Virus record (IMG/VR): IMGVR_UViG_3300035670_000038
Location: 62,001 to 126,000 of that record
Strand: one strand, 5' to 3'
Length of the DNA: 64,000 bases
From: a virus
A model generated the notes under the pieces. That model saw only the letters and a list, made by a program, of their open reading frames with translations, was not told the origin of the DNA and did not search any database. Shown one piece after another: positions 1-9,432 of the stretch (positions are counted from its first letter, which is position 1; the number at the start of each line of letters is the position of its first letter). Position numbers and translations under genes: made by a program.

Positions 1-2
1 GT

Positions 3-293
3 AATGATTTGTTAGAACTTACTGGTATTCCAGATTCATTCGGTCATTACGGATTGGAAGATACATATGTCTTAGTGTGTGCAGATTTACTTCGTAGAAT
101 GAATCGTAAAGAAAAACCACAACAGTTTGTAATTGACAATTTGATTGTTGGTGAAAACCACAGATATCAAACTAGTGATTACTTGAAGAATCATCTTGTA
201 TCTTTCGATAGAAAAGATGAGTTTAGACAAATAGCAACAAACAACTTTAATAGTGAGATTGAAAAGTTTATCCAACGGATGCTTCAACAATGA
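3..293 (+). CDS. C-terminal part of a glycosyltransferase-like protein (5' truncated)
   Basis: The frame is open from the first base of the window, so the gene starts upstream; only about 96 C-terminal residues are visible. They contain a GHYGLEDTY segment followed by a basic helix, which resembles the ED(T/D) acceptor-site region of GT-A (family 2/7) glycosyltransferases. The stop overlaps the next start (ATGA), so the two are translationally coupled. Three more sugar genes follow, which supports a glycan-modifying role. The family call rests on one motif and context. Confidence 0.5.
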   Translation, partial: NDLLELTGIPDSFGHYGLEDTYVLVCADLLRRMNRKEKPQQFVIDNLIVGENHRYQTSDYLKNHLVSFDRKDEFRQIATNNFNSEIEKFIQRMLQQ

Positions 294-1048
294 AAATCTT
301 TTACAGAATATCAGAATCTACTAATTCACAACACGCAGCTGCAAGAACGTGGCAAGTGAAACTTCCAAATGCAACAAAAAAGAATTGCTTACTCAATACG
401 ATGGAATGTTTTCCAACCGCAGAGATAAAAGTGTTTGTAGACTCAATTACCGATGAAACGTGGAATTGGTTACACACTCTCCCACGAATCACTATCCAGA
501 AGATTAATGAAGGTTCTGATGCAAAGTCTATGCGGGTGTTATTGAAGGAAGCAGTATTATTAGAAGATGATAATCAAATCGTATTGTTCCAAGAAGATGA
601 TTATCTATATCTACCTGGGTCAGAGAAGAAGATAATAGAAGCATTAAACTATTCTCACTACGCTACTGGATATTTACATCCCGACAAGTTTTGGCATCCA
701 AGTCGTGGTGGTAATCCATTCACTCCGATGGATAATGTGTCCGAAGCAACACAAGTCATAAAAACTTCTGACCATTTCTGGATGGTTACAAACTCCACAA
801 CAAACACATTCGCAACCACGGTTGGTGTATTAAAGGAAGATATTGATGTGTGGATGTGGGGAACAGAAGATTTAATTAATACAAAAGACTTCGCAATCTT
901 TCTTAAACTTCGTGAGAAGGGTCGAGCATTGGTGCAACCACTACCATCATTAGCAACACATTGTCTCAAAGGATACGAAGCACCTACTGTTGGATTAGAT
1001 ATTGATTCTTGGGAAAGCATACAACCCTTGACACCAACCACAGAGTAG
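290..1048 (+). CDS. Putative glycosyltransferase (GT-A-like), 252 aa
   Basis: This 252-aa protein has a FQEDDYLYL segment near residue 103, like the acidic metal/nucleotide-sugar site of GT-A enzymes, and later WMWGTEDL, like the acceptor-side ED motif. It overlaps the previous gene by 4 nt and precedes an epimerase and a GT2 protein, so this looks like a sugar-transfer operon. Substrate unknown; it may act on phage DNA, the virion or the host surface. Full-length family homology was not confirmed. Confidence 0.5.
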   Translation: MKIFYRISESTNSQHAAARTWQVKLPNATKKNCLLNTMECFPTAEIKVFVDSITDETWNWLHTLPRITIQKINEGSDAKSMRVLLKEAVLLEDDNQIVLFQEDDYLYLPGSEKKIIEALNYSHYATGYLHPDKFWHPSRGGNPFTPMDNVSEATQVIKTSDHFWMVTNSTTNTFATTVGVLKEDIDVWMWGTEDLINTKDFAIFLKLREKGRALVQPLPSLATHCLKGYEAPTVGLDIDSWESIQPLTPTTE

Positions 1049-1089
1049 TTTATATTTATATCTTAGAACCCTTAACATAATATATTATA

Positions 1090-2130
1090 ATGATTAATAA
1101 AGTATTAATTACGGGCGTAGGTGGACTATTGGGTTCACGACTCGCAGATTGGATTTTAGCAAATAAACCAGGTGTAGAAGTTATTGGTATTGACGATTTT
1201 AGTGGTGGATATAGAGAGAACGTTGACCCACGGGTAAAATTGTACGTAATGGATTTGGGTAAGCAATCCGCAGAACGTATCTTCGACGAACACAGACCCG
1301 ACCTCGTGTATCACTTCGCAGCATATGCCGCAGAAGCATTGTCTCCATTCATTCGACAATATAACTATGTAAACAATCTTCTTGCAACTGCAGGGATTGT
1401 TAATAACTGCATCAAGTATGACGTAAAGCGTATTGTCTTTACTTCATCTATGGGTGTGTATGGCTTCGGTGCAAACCAACCTCCGTTCCACGAAGATATG
1501 GCACGAGCACCAATCGATCCATATGGTATTGCAAAGGCAGCGTGTGAACAAGATATCGAAGTGGCTGGAGTCCAACACGGATTAGATTGGTGTATCATCC
1601 GTCCACACAACGTGTTCGGTGCAAAGCAAAACATTTGGGACAGTTACAGAAACGTTCTTGGTATCTGGATGTACAAGCATCTTACTGGTCAACCGTTAAC
1701 TATCTTTGGTGATGGAGAACAAAAACGTGCATTCAGTTGTATTGATGACTCATTAGAACCACTCTGGAATGCTGGAACCTATGAGAAGGCATCCAAGCAG
1801 ATTATCAACCTTGGTGGTATTCACGAATATAGTATCAACATAGCAGCACAGACATTGATTGGGGTTATGGGTGGTGGTCGAGTCAAGTATCTCCCACCCC
1901 GTCACGAAGTCAAGTACGCATATCCAACGTGGCAGAAGTCGGTTGATATTCTTGGGTTCCAACACAAGACCGATTTGTATGAAGGATTACAGAAGATGTG
2001 GGATTGGGCTAAGTTCCAACCAGAACGTCCTCGTCAAATCTGGGGAACCTATGAAGTAGATAAGAACATTTATCCGTTCTGGAAAACGGATGTACTTGTA
2101 ACTGAGGCGAAAACGGCAAAATTAATATGA
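1090..2130 (+). CDS. NAD-dependent epimerase/dehydratase (extended SDR)
   Basis: The 346-aa length is typical of UDP-glucose 4-epimerase and related extended SDR enzymes, which interconvert nucleotide sugars with bound NAD. Visible features are the Rossmann motif GVGGLLG (residues 9-15), VYHFAAYAAE (74-82), the FTSSMGVYG segment (117-125) with the catalytic Ser, and catalytic YGIAK (Tyr145, Lys149). RPHNVFG and the FGDGEQKR region fit the substrate domain. It overlaps the next glycosyltransferase by 4 nt. Exact substrate cannot be told from sequence alone. A TATTTATA element lies about 30 nt upstream. Confidence 0.9.
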   Translation: MINKVLITGVGGLLGSRLADWILANKPGVEVIGIDDFSGGYRENVDPRVKLYVMDLGKQSAERIFDEHRPDLVYHFAAYAAEALSPFIRQYNYVNNLLATAGIVNNCIKYDVKRIVFTSSMGVYGFGANQPPFHEDMARAPIDPYGIAKAACEQDIEVAGVQHGLDWCIIRPHNVFGAKQNIWDSYRNVLGIWMYKHLTGQPLTIFGDGEQKRAFSCIDDSLEPLWNAGTYEKASKQIINLGGIHEYSINIAAQTLIGVMGGGRVKYLPPRHEVKYAYPTWQKSVDILGFQHKTDLYEGLQKMWDWAKFQPERPRQIWGTYEVDKNIYPFWKTDVLVTEAKTAKLI

Positions 2131-2918
2131 TTTCTGTAATCGTTCCTTCGTATCGTAATCCAAAATATTTGGATTTATGTTTACACTCTCTCACGAGAGG
2201 ACAATATAACAATAATCAGATTGTAGTGATATTGGATGGGTATGTTGAAGAAAGTGAAGCAGTGGTCAATAGGCATAAGGGTGTTGATGTCATTCCACTT
2301 CCAGAAAACAAAGGGATGCAACACGCAATCAATATCGGTGTCTGGAATGCTACAAGTGATAAGATATTCGTCATTAATGATGACAATGTGTTTGCACCGA
2401 TGTGGGACAAGAAATTAGAAACACAATATAGTCCAGATGAAATCTTGACGGTCAATCAAATAGAACCAACTGGTCCTGGGATGTTTAACTTTCCCGTGCT
2501 TGATTGTGGACAGACGGTTGAGACATTTGATATGGAAAAGTTTATTGATGAGGAACGCCGACTATCGGTAAACAAAAAAACACCAGATGGAAACATCTTC
2601 CCATTCTTGATGAATAAGAAGTGGTTTATGGCTGTAGGTGGATTCGATACGTTCTACAATTCACCAAACCTTTGTGATTGGGACTTCTTCGCAAAGTTGG
2701 AACTCATTCCAGGATTATCCAGAGCAAGAACACACTTCTTACATTCGTACCACTTTGGTTCGGTTTCAACTAAGAAGAACTCGGAAGCACAGAAGTTCAG
2801 AGAACGAGAACAATTTGCATTACAACAGTATTATTATAAGTGGAGATTCCCTCCACAGAATGGTAAAAACAACTTAAAGGTTCCGAAGGGGTTTTATGAA
2901 AATAGAGTATCAGTTTGA
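2127..2918 (+). CDS. Glycosyltransferase family 2
   Basis: 263 aa. The N-terminus MISVIVPSYRNPKYLDLCL is the classic GT2 start, with VILDGY (nucleotide binding) and FVINDDNVF (DxD-like metal site) following. A later NLCDWDFFAKLE segment fits the acceptor-side acidic motif. It is coupled to the epimerase (4-nt overlap) and overlaps the next gene by 23 nt. It most likely transfers a sugar made available by the upstream epimerase; the acceptor is unknown. Confidence 0.85.
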   Translation: MISVIVPSYRNPKYLDLCLHSLTRGQYNNNQIVVILDGYVEESEAVVNRHKGVDVIPLPENKGMQHAINIGVWNATSDKIFVINDDNVFAPMWDKKLETQYSPDEILTVNQIEPTGPGMFNFPVLDCGQTVETFDMEKFIDEERRLSVNKKTPDGNIFPFLMNKKWFMAVGGFDTFYNSPNLCDWDFFAKLELIPGLSRARTHFLHSYHFGSVSTKKNSEAQKFREREQFALQQYYYKWRFPPQNGKNNLKVPKGFYENRVSV

Positions 2919-3258
2919 AAATCCAGAAATAGTAGCACAAATCGAACGGGATTATCCGGAGATGATGGCAGAGTACCAGAAGATTATGATGGAACAATAC
3001 GAAACCTTTTGTCGTAAACAATCCAATTATGGTCCTGGTAACATTTCGGTGGGTACTTCGTTATCAACTCCAGATGACATAAAATTGTCTTTAACTGGAC
3101 TCTGGTTCCGTATGAACGATAAGATACAGAGATTAAAAAACCTTGTGGTATTGGGTAAGCATGACAATGTAGGTGAGGCGGTGGAAGATACCTTCCAAGA
3201 CCTGTCAGTATATGGGGTCATCTGCCAGTTGGTTAATCGTGGTAAGTGGGCAAAATAA
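2896..3258 (+). CDS. MazG-like / DUF1599 (nucleotide-modification-associated) protein
   Basis: 120 aa, mostly helical. An SNYGPGN segment is followed by LTGLWFRMNDKIQRLKNLV and then EAVEDTFQDLSVYGVICQL. The R..DK..RL.NL plus EDT..DL..YG pattern is that of the DUF1599/Nmad1 and MazG-like all-alpha NTP pyrophosphohydrolase group. Such proteins act on nucleotide pools and often occur in phages with modified DNA. The start has a good ribosome site (gaagggg) inside the preceding GT2 gene. Whether it hydrolyses dGTP like MazZ is a guess; the PurZ-like gene at 47666 makes the question worth asking. Confidence 0.6.
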   Translation: MKIEYQFENPEIVAQIERDYPEMMAEYQKIMMEQYETFCRKQSNYGPGNISVGTSLSTPDDIKLSLTGLWFRMNDKIQRLKNLVVLGKHDNVGEAVEDTFQDLSVYGVICQLVNRGKWAK

Positions 3259-3283
3259 CTTTATAATAGGAGCTAGGACAACT

Positions 3284-3490
3284 ATGCCAAAGTGGCAAGG
3301 CGATGTAGTGTTTGATGACGATGATGATTACTTCGATGACGAACTCGACTATTACGAGGACGAGTTTGGGTTAGAAGATGATTATGAAGGGTTTGAGAAA
3401 ATCCGCCACCCCCGCAAATCAGAAGAAGAATTCAAGGGTGGAAAGAAAAAGTCAAGCATTAAGCACCAAAAGCGTCCAGATAAGGAATAA
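3284..3490 (+). CDS. Small acidic protein, unknown
   Basis: 68 aa, with an Asp/Glu/Tyr-rich N-terminal two thirds (long D and DE runs) and a Lys-rich tail. The ATG follows an AGGAGC ribosome site. No family recognised; the charge pattern suggests a DNA-mimic or protein-binding role, but that is only a possibility. Confidence 0.65.
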   Translation: MPKWQGDVVFDDDDDYFDDELDYYEDEFGLEDDYEGFEKIRHPRKSEEEFKGGKKKSSIKHQKRPDKE

Positions 3491-3536
3491 CTCCATACTT
3501 ATCAACTATTTATATTAGTCTCAAACTTGGTATTGT

Positions 3537-5495
3537 ATGAGTGATTTATTACAAGAAGTTGTAAACGAAATATTATTACTTGGTGAAGCTGGGAAATCTA
3601 AGAAATATCCAGGGTACTACAAGATGCCTGGATTTGACCTTTACGCAACTGACCCAAACTCAACCGTAGCCACCCACAAAGTAGATAAAGCAACTGGAAA
3701 ATTAGTTGTCATACAGGACAAAGAGCCATCCATTGGGGATAAACCTAAAGCAGCTGATACAACCCCAGCTGCACAACGTAAGGGTGTAGTTCCACAAGCG
3801 AAACCAATTGACACGACCAAGTTAAAAAAGTTAGCCGATAGACTTTCTGCTAAAGGTGACACAAGACGAGCAGAAGTTGTGTCGAATTTAACAGCAGCAC
3901 TAGAATCCGGCGACCAATCACAAATCAAAGACATTGTAGATAAACTTGGACTGTATATCAGCAAGGAAGGGAAATTAAAAGCTACCAGTTTAGGTGCTAC
4001 AAGTGATGAAAGAAAAGTAGCTGGAGATAACAAAGATTTTGCAAGATATATTTACGATATGGCAAAATCAAATGGTGTGGAAATCCCAGGAGAATCAGAC
4101 GAAACAAGTGAATCTCCAGAACCACAAGCCAGTTCAGAAGAATTCAAACCACAATCTGTTTTCCGCCAAGACAAGTTAGACCAACTTGATGTAAAAGATA
4201 CCGATGGTGGTGTGGAAGTGGAAGGTGTGAAGTTAGAAGAAATTACCGATGAAGCCAAAATCACTGAAATAGAAAATGATATTGTAAATCGTGCAAAACA
4301 AACACGAGGTGGTGAATTGACTCCTGAGCACGAAGATCGTATCCGTAAATATGTTCGTGCAAGAATAGAAGCTAATAATCATAACATACAATATCTTAGA
4401 GATGTCGCAAATCGTGGTGGAAAATTACCAGCACATCAATTTACTGGTGAAGAAGGAAGTAAAAGAATTGTAGAACGAACAACTCCATTACTTGAACAAC
4501 ATATCCCAAACGAAAAGAAACGAGCAGAAGCACAATCTGCACTAGATGACATGGCTTCGGCAAAGACTCCAAGAGAATTTAACGCTGCGTATGAAAGATT
4601 CTCCAAAGCAGTAAAGGGAACTGCCATACAAAAGAATATGAAGTACGTTGCGGAAACACTGACCGCTTTACGAGTAACGGCAATGGGAGGTACCGCGTTA
4701 ATTCCACAATCTGATTCGTTCCCATTGGCAGACGTAATATCGGTGAAAAGAAGTCCAATTACTGGTGAAGTTGATATCGAACAAATTTTAGTTGATGTGG
4801 ACGAAGAGCAGGAAGTTACCACAGCAGGATCTGTAAAGGTAGGTAAAGGTGCTGGTAGTGGTAACAAACCAAAGATAGAAAACAGTAGATTTGATACTGG
4901 TGAAGTAGACGGTGTTGATTGTTCGGAGGTCGTTGATGATTTGAGTAGTATGACTGATATATCATCACGTAACGCTATTTTCACACCAACACAGGATGGG
5001 CAACCAACACCAGAAGCAAAGAAACAAATAATGGGATGGTTGAAAAAATATGGTCCTATGGTACGTGCGTACTTTGGAATTGAAGATGAAATGAGTGACG
5101 AAGAATTATATGAATTCTTGTCATATGGTAAAGAAATGACATGTGTTGATGGAAAACCATCACCGACACCTGATGGGCCGAATGGTAAACCATTTAAACA
5201 AGCAGAAAAACCAAATGGTGGACAATGGAGAGCATGGAGTGTGGTGGGTAGATTAACCGAAGCAGTGCATAACAGAACTGTAAGGCAGCAATATTATCAC
5301 ACAGTACGATATAATGGTGTTGTAAAAACTGCCGATGGTATCCGTAGACTTTCTAAAATGGCATTTCAACCATTTAAAAACGAAGCGAAGATGAAAGGTA
5401 CAGAAGGAAATACACGACCAGACCAAGCACAGAATGGATTTACAATTCCTGCTACAATAGAAGAAACAGCAAACGGTAACCCTTGTACACAATAA
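3537..5495 (+). CDS. Large protein of unknown function (652 aa)
   Basis: The N-terminus MSDLLQEVVNEILLLGEAG is an amphipathic helix, followed by a short ordered segment (YPGYYKMPGFDLYA), a Pro/Ala/Lys-rich linker and long helical, highly charged regions. The C-terminal third has ordered parts such as CVDGKPSPTPDGPNG and WRAWSVVGR. Size, position and a TATTTATA element about 20 nt before the start suggest a late structural or packaged protein. I recognise no enzymatic motif. Confidence 0.75.
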   Translation: MSDLLQEVVNEILLLGEAGKSKKYPGYYKMPGFDLYATDPNSTVATHKVDKATGKLVVIQDKEPSIGDKPKAADTTPAAQRKGVVPQAKPIDTTKLKKLADRLSAKGDTRRAEVVSNLTAALESGDQSQIKDIVDKLGLYISKEGKLKATSLGATSDERKVAGDNKDFARYIYDMAKSNGVEIPGESDETSESPEPQASSEEFKPQSVFRQDKLDQLDVKDTDGGVEVEGVKLEEITDEAKITEIENDIVNRAKQTRGGELTPEHEDRIRKYVRARIEANNHNIQYLRDVANRGGKLPAHQFTGEEGSKRIVERTTPLLEQHIPNEKKRAEAQSALDDMASAKTPREFNAAYERFSKAVKGTAIQKNMKYVAETLTALRVTAMGGTALIPQSDSFPLADVISVKRSPITGEVDIEQILVDVDEEQEVTTAGSVKVGKGAGSGNKPKIENSRFDTGEVDGVDCSEVVDDLSSMTDISSRNAIFTPTQDGQPTPEAKKQIMGWLKKYGPMVRAYFGIEDEMSDEELYEFLSYGKEMTCVDGKPSPTPDGPNGKPFKQAEKPNGGQWRAWSVVGRLTEAVHNRTVRQQYYHTVRYNGVVKTADGIRRLSKMAFQPFKNEAKMKGTEGNTRPDQAQNGFTIPATIEETANGNPCTQ

Positions 5496-5498
5496 TAT

Positions 5499-5735
5499 AT
5501 GGAAATCAGAGAACCAGTTTTAAAACGATTACCACCTGGAGATAGATGGGTGGAAATCAAAGGTGACCAACAACGAGTATATCCGTCACTCACCGCGGCA
5601 TTGGAATATATGTTCCAAAAGACCAGATGTAAACAATATTTCTTTGACGCAGGAGAAGGTCGAGTATATATTGTGAAGCAGGAAGCAGACCCAGAACCAG
5701 AAATTCAAACATTTAGTATATACGGTGACATGTAA
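5499..5735 (+). CDS. Small protein, unknown (78 aa)
   Basis: Starts 4 nt after the preceding stop and ends 2 nt before thyX, so it belongs to the same transcript. The sequence is compact alpha/beta (VLKRLPPGDRWVEIKG, YIVKQEADPEPEIQTF) with no known motif. Confidence 0.65.
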   Translation: MEIREPVLKRLPPGDRWVEIKGDQQRVYPSLTAALEYMFQKTRCKQYFFDAGEGRVYIVKQEADPEPEIQTFSIYGDM

Positions 5736-5737
5736 TT

Positions 5738-6403
5738 ATGAAAGTAAAATTGGTTTCGTACACAACTCCCTCCATCGATGAACTTGGTGAAGATGGTGAC
5801 ATCCTTGACTTAATTGCCTATTGTGCAAGAGTCAGTAATCCAAGTAATCAACTCAATACAGAAACATCAGAAAAATTGATTAATTATCTTATCAAATGGA
5901 AGCATTGGTCCCCATTTGAGATGGCAAACGTCACTCTTGAAATAGAAACAACACGAGATATTGCTCGTCAGATTCTCCGCCATCGGTCATTCACTTTCCA
6001 AGAGTTCAGTCAACGATACGCTGATCCTGTGAAAGAATTGACATTTGAGACACGAGAAGCACGACTTCAAGACCAAAAGAATCGTCAGAACTCTATTCAG
6101 ACTGATGATGAACTTTTACAAGACGTTTGGACGTTTATGCAGAAGAAGGTAATTGAGGAAGCCAAACTAGCATATAGTTGGGCAATTGAGAATGGTATCG
6201 CCAAGGAAGTCGCAAGAGCAGTCTTACCAGAAGGTCTTACAATGTCCCGTATGTATGTCAATGGAACTATTCGTAGTTGGATTCATTATATTGAAATCCG
6301 TAGTCACGAAGCTACCCAAAAGGAACATCGTGAAATTGCAGTGGCATGTGCAGAGGTAATTGGTAAACTTTTCCCACTAATTAACAACTTCACACATAAA
6401 TGA
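5738..6403 (+). CDS. thyX: Flavin-dependent thymidylate synthase
   Basis: 221 aa, normal for ThyX, which makes dTMP from dUMP using FAD, NADPH and methylene-tetrahydrofolate. The signature RHRxxxxxxxSxR is present as RHRSFTFQEFSQR at residues 81-93. HWSPFEMANVTLEIE before it and the C-terminal RSWIHYIEIRSHEATQKEHR helix are also typical. Its stop overlaps the next small membrane gene (ATGA). Phages use ThyX to raise dTMP supply for replication. Confidence 0.95.
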   Translation: MKVKLVSYTTPSIDELGEDGDILDLIAYCARVSNPSNQLNTETSEKLINYLIKWKHWSPFEMANVTLEIETTRDIARQILRHRSFTFQEFSQRYADPVKELTFETREARLQDQKNRQNSIQTDDELLQDVWTFMQKKVIEEAKLAYSWAIENGIAKEVARAVLPEGLTMSRMYVNGTIRSWIHYIEIRSHEATQKEHREIAVACAEVIGKLFPLINNFTHK

Positions 6404-6543
6404 TAACCTTTTTCAGACAAATCTTTGGATGGTTGTTTTTAACCACACTTATGTTTTTTGTTGTAAGTGTGTTTACAATATCCATCGGTGTTGCTTGGTT
6501 GTGGGAACATACCGTAGGTAAATTATGGCAGCTAAACGGGTAG
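6400..6543 (+). CDS. Small single-span membrane protein (47 aa)
   Basis: Starts on the thyX stop (ATGA) and ends inside the next gene, so it is tightly coupled on both sides. MITFFRQIFGW leads into a hydrophobic helix (about residues 11-34), followed by a short tail with WLWEH. No family recognised. Confidence 0.55.
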   Translation: MITFFRQIFGWLFLTTLMFFVVSVFTISIGVAWLWEHTVGKLWQLNG

Positions 6544-7193
6544 GAACTACTAATAGAGGTAGAAAGGCGAAACCGATACTAAAGTCTGCTATTGAAGAAG
6601 CACAAAGACACACGAATAGTAATCGGCAGGCAGCGATTTGGTTGGGGGTAAGTTATCCCACCTACAAACGATATGCCAAAATATATGGTATTTTTGACCG
6701 ACACGCCAATCCATTAGGGTTGGGGACAACCAAAGGATTTGGTAAAAGACCAAGTACCATATCTTTACGAGACATCTTCGCTAACAAACATCCAGAATAT
6801 AGTATGATACGATTAAAGTATCGTATGGTAGCTCGTAATATGTTGGACGAGAAATGTGGTGTTTGTGGATTTAACGAACGACGAATTACTGACAATAAGA
6901 CTCCCTTGATGTTGACATTTAAGAACCAGATAGGGGATTTCACCAGAGACAACCTTCGCCTTTTGTGCTACAACTGTATGTTCCTCACGACAGGTGCCCC
7001 TTGGGTAGCACACCAGAAGCAAATCGTAAATAGCCTCACCAATCCAAATGCCAAACCCAGAAGAGATGACGAACCTCGTTATATGGACGCACTAGATGTA
7101 GCCGAGGACACAGAAATAGAACAAACCGTAGAAGAAAAGCGGGATGATATTCGTGACCTTCAAGCTGAAATACTTCGTGAATTGGGGAGATAG
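6525..7193 (+). CDS. HNH-like / zinc-finger DNA-binding protein
   Basis: 222 aa. The N-terminal part (AIEEAQRHTNSNRQAAIWLGVSYPTYKRY) looks like a helix-turn-helix. The centre has CGVCG and LLCYNC pairs 40 residues apart with a beta-beta-alpha layout (MLTFKNQIGDFTRDNLRLLC) like an HNH fold. The catalytic His positions are not obvious, so it may be a degenerate HNH used only for DNA binding. The C-terminal tail is acidic and helical. Confidence 0.6.
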   Translation: MAAKRVGTTNRGRKAKPILKSAIEEAQRHTNSNRQAAIWLGVSYPTYKRYAKIYGIFDRHANPLGLGTTKGFGKRPSTISLRDIFANKHPEYSMIRLKYRMVARNMLDEKCGVCGFNERRITDNKTPLMLTFKNQIGDFTRDNLRLLCYNCMFLTTGAPWVAHQKQIVNSLTNPNAKPRRDDEPRYMDALDVAEDTEIEQTVEEKRDDIRDLQAEILRELGR

Positions 7194-7254
7194 CGTTTAA
7201 TTTTTGACTTCACTATTTATAGTACCCTTTCACAATTAAACTTGGAGAATCACG

Positions 7255-7425
7255 ATGTCCGAAAACGAAATGTTACGGGAAATCGTGGAAGAAATCTCTC
7301 CTCGCCAAGTCTTTCATCAGGATACCAAGAGGCAAGACCTCCGTGAATGGAATATCCAGATGTATTACGAAGCGATGGGAATGGATTTCCTACACGATAC
7401 TGACTACGTAGAAGAACAACAATAA
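7255..7425 (+). CDS. Small protein, unknown (56 aa)
   Basis: ATG preceded by a CTTGGAG ribosome site. Acidic helical N-terminus (ENEMLREIVEEI) and a Trp/Tyr-containing centre. It lies downstream of a TATTTATA element at 7214 and just before a glycosyltransferase-like gene. Confidence 0.6.
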   Translation: MSENEMLREIVEEISPRQVFHQDTKRQDLREWNIQMYYEAMGMDFLHDTDYVEEQQ

Positions 7426-7432
7426 GGTATTT

Positions 7433-8461
7433 ATGGCAAAATATACAATCTATTTACCACTGGGGCAATCCCAGTCTTTTCCTGTTGGAACTATATTTGA
7501 AAAACATATGTATGTCACCGATGTGTTGGCATACGAACTCAAAAAAGAATTGTATTTAATGGGACACAAGGTGGATATAGCATATGTTCCTATTAATTCT
7601 TTGGATGGTAAACGATTGTGTATAGACGAGTTAGGAATTGATATCACAAACAACATTCCTATATCAAGTAGTTTATGGATGTTAATAGCAAATAGAGATA
7701 CAAACAAGTTTTCCGTAATTGATTTACAAGATGGACCAGGCACTACCTTCCTTTTACAGCAACATCACAATTTTGTAATATCTTTGGTAGGGCAATTTCG
7801 TTTAGAAAGATACTATGAAGAAAATAAAGATTTAAATCTATCCAAGCTCATTCCATTTAATTATTTCGCATACTATCCAAACTTGGTGGATTCGTTGGTT
7901 GAAGAAATACAAGACATACGCTCCAGTTCCACATTGGATGATAGGGTATTTTTCTTAGGGAATAATAGAGAAGATTACGTTCATCGTGGGCGTAGAATTC
8001 GTGAGGTTATATCTTCATTGGAATATTTTTATCCAGACGAAGTACGGGTTGGTAGTTTTGAGAAAAAATTACCACCGGAAGAATTCTGGAAAGAAGCTGC
8101 AAAACACACTATAAGTTTAGGATTACCAGGTCATCAATGGTGTTCACGTGAGCATGAATTGTGGACTTTCGGATTACCTGTGATGTTATACGAACATACA
8201 CATCATATGGGTATAGAACTTATACCGAATTATCACTATGTAGCTGTTCCTGTTGGTGAACGATTATCTATCGGTATGGCAGACAATCCAGAGGAAGCTG
8301 CCCATCAAATTATGAAAACACACCGTGAATGGATTACACCAGAAAATCGGTGGAGGCTTGACAATATAGCAAAAAATGGTCAAATTAGAATGGCAAAGCA
8401 AGCTTCACCAAAAGCATGCATTCCAAAAATGATTGAACTTTTACAATTGGGTTACTGGTAA
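7433..8461 (+). CDS. Glycosyltransferase-like protein (GT-B/CAP10-like)
   Basis: 342 aa. The last third (HTISLGLPGHQWCSREHELW followed by FGLPVMLYEHTH) resembles the nucleotide-sugar site of GT-B or CAP10-type glycosyltransferases, where a conserved His/Glu stretch precedes a G-P-V-x segment. The N-terminal half is alpha/beta with no clear signature. It is followed at once by a DUF483-like gene. Moderate confidence; it could bind sugar without being catalytic. Confidence 0.5.
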   Translation: MAKYTIYLPLGQSQSFPVGTIFEKHMYVTDVLAYELKKELYLMGHKVDIAYVPINSLDGKRLCIDELGIDITNNIPISSSLWMLIANRDTNKFSVIDLQDGPGTTFLLQQHHNFVISLVGQFRLERYYEENKDLNLSKLIPFNYFAYYPNLVDSLVEEIQDIRSSSTLDDRVFFLGNNREDYVHRGRRIREVISSLEYFYPDEVRVGSFEKKLPPEEFWKEAAKHTISLGLPGHQWCSREHELWTFGLPVMLYEHTHHMGIELIPNYHYVAVPVGERLSIGMADNPEEAAHQIMKTHREWITPENRWRLDNIAKNGQIRMAKQASPKACIPKMIELLQLGYW

Positions 8462-8462
8462 T

Positions 8463-9359
8463 ATGCAAATTATTAAATTAGAAACACCACGTAATAACTT
8501 TACGAATATCACATTTAAAAATCCAGCAGACGAACAACGATATTCCACGTTGATGTCAAATATTACCGGTGCATTTCTTCAAATAGAATATCTTTCTGTG
8601 ATTGAAGGAACTCGTGATGCTCATCTGATGTTTATCCGTCCAAATGAAGTAGAGCAACGTAAGGAAGAATTCAAGAAGTATGGGTTGGAAGTTATTCTAC
8701 TCAATAAAGAAATGGATGATATGAGTGGTGGATATGGAAATCATTCTGCTGATTGGGATGGTAGTGGAAATTATACGTGGCGTGCTATCATCACCAGACC
8801 ACAATTTATCAACACGTGGAAAGAAATCTGGGAAGCACGAGAAAAGAAAGATGTGTTTCTTGGTGAATACTTGATTGGTAGAGCACTTGGTTATCCCGAT
8901 TGTTGTTCGAAGCATTTCACCGAAGTCTGGATGCGTCGAGGTGGTGTTGATACTACGTGGCAGCAGGCAGCATGTACTGTGGCTGGAACACTTGATTATG
9001 TAGAAGCAGAAAAAACAATGGGTGATTGTAATGCAATAGAACTCCCACGCGACACACAAATTTGGGGAAGTAATCTTATCCGTTGGGCTGGGTTGAAATT
9101 CGTGACACATCTTCCGTGTTCGTTCAATTGTGTGGAAACCCGTAGAATCGCTATGGAAAATATTGCTATAGCGACAAAATATGGATTCTCTTACGAATAT
9201 CAGAAATTATATGAAATGTTAGATTGGGAAACTACGTGGACGGCAGAATTCGGTGTAGCCACGATTGATACTCCAATATTCACAATTCAGACAGTTACGG
9301 ATATTACGGCAGTTCCTTATAAAGTAATTAAAAAAGGTCATAATAATTGTATATTATAA
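8463..9359 (+). CDS. DUF483-like cysteine-containing protein
   Basis: 298 aa from the ATG just after the upstream stop. The centre has LGYPDCCSKHF and later LPCSFNCVETRRIA. The G-Y-P-x-C-C plus C-x-x-x-C arrangement is what I know from DUF483 proteins, whose function is unknown. The cysteines may bind metal. A TTG 30 nt upstream is possible but less likely as start. Confidence 0.6.
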   Translation: MQIIKLETPRNNFTNITFKNPADEQRYSTLMSNITGAFLQIEYLSVIEGTRDAHLMFIRPNEVEQRKEEFKKYGLEVILLNKEMDDMSGGYGNHSADWDGSGNYTWRAIITRPQFINTWKEIWEAREKKDVFLGEYLIGRALGYPDCCSKHFTEVWMRRGGVDTTWQQAACTVAGTLDYVEAEKTMGDCNAIELPRDTQIWGSNLIRWAGLKFVTHLPCSFNCVETRRIAMENIAIATKYGFSYEYQKLYEMLDWETTWTAEFGVATIDTPIFTIQTVTDITAVPYKVIKKGHNNCIL

Positions 9360-9376
9360 TATAATATATTATTATG

Positions 9377-9432
9377 ATTCTTAATGAAATCTTAATGTAC
9401 GGGGACTTGTCTAAAGCAGGTTCCCGTATTAT
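9377..9432 (+). promoter_or_regulatory. Repeated leader element, copy 1 (direct repeat plus hairpin)
   Basis: Two CTTAATG copies 11 bp apart (9380 and 9391) are followed at once by a 12-bp stem, TACGGGGACTTG (9398-9409) with CAGGTTCCCGTA (9417-9428), and a 7-nt loop. 54 of 56 positions match the copy at 17115. It sits 31 nt before the VWA gene. The 7+4 bp tandem spacing resembles response-regulator sites such as the Pho box; the hairpin may act in mRNA. Confidence 0.75.
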
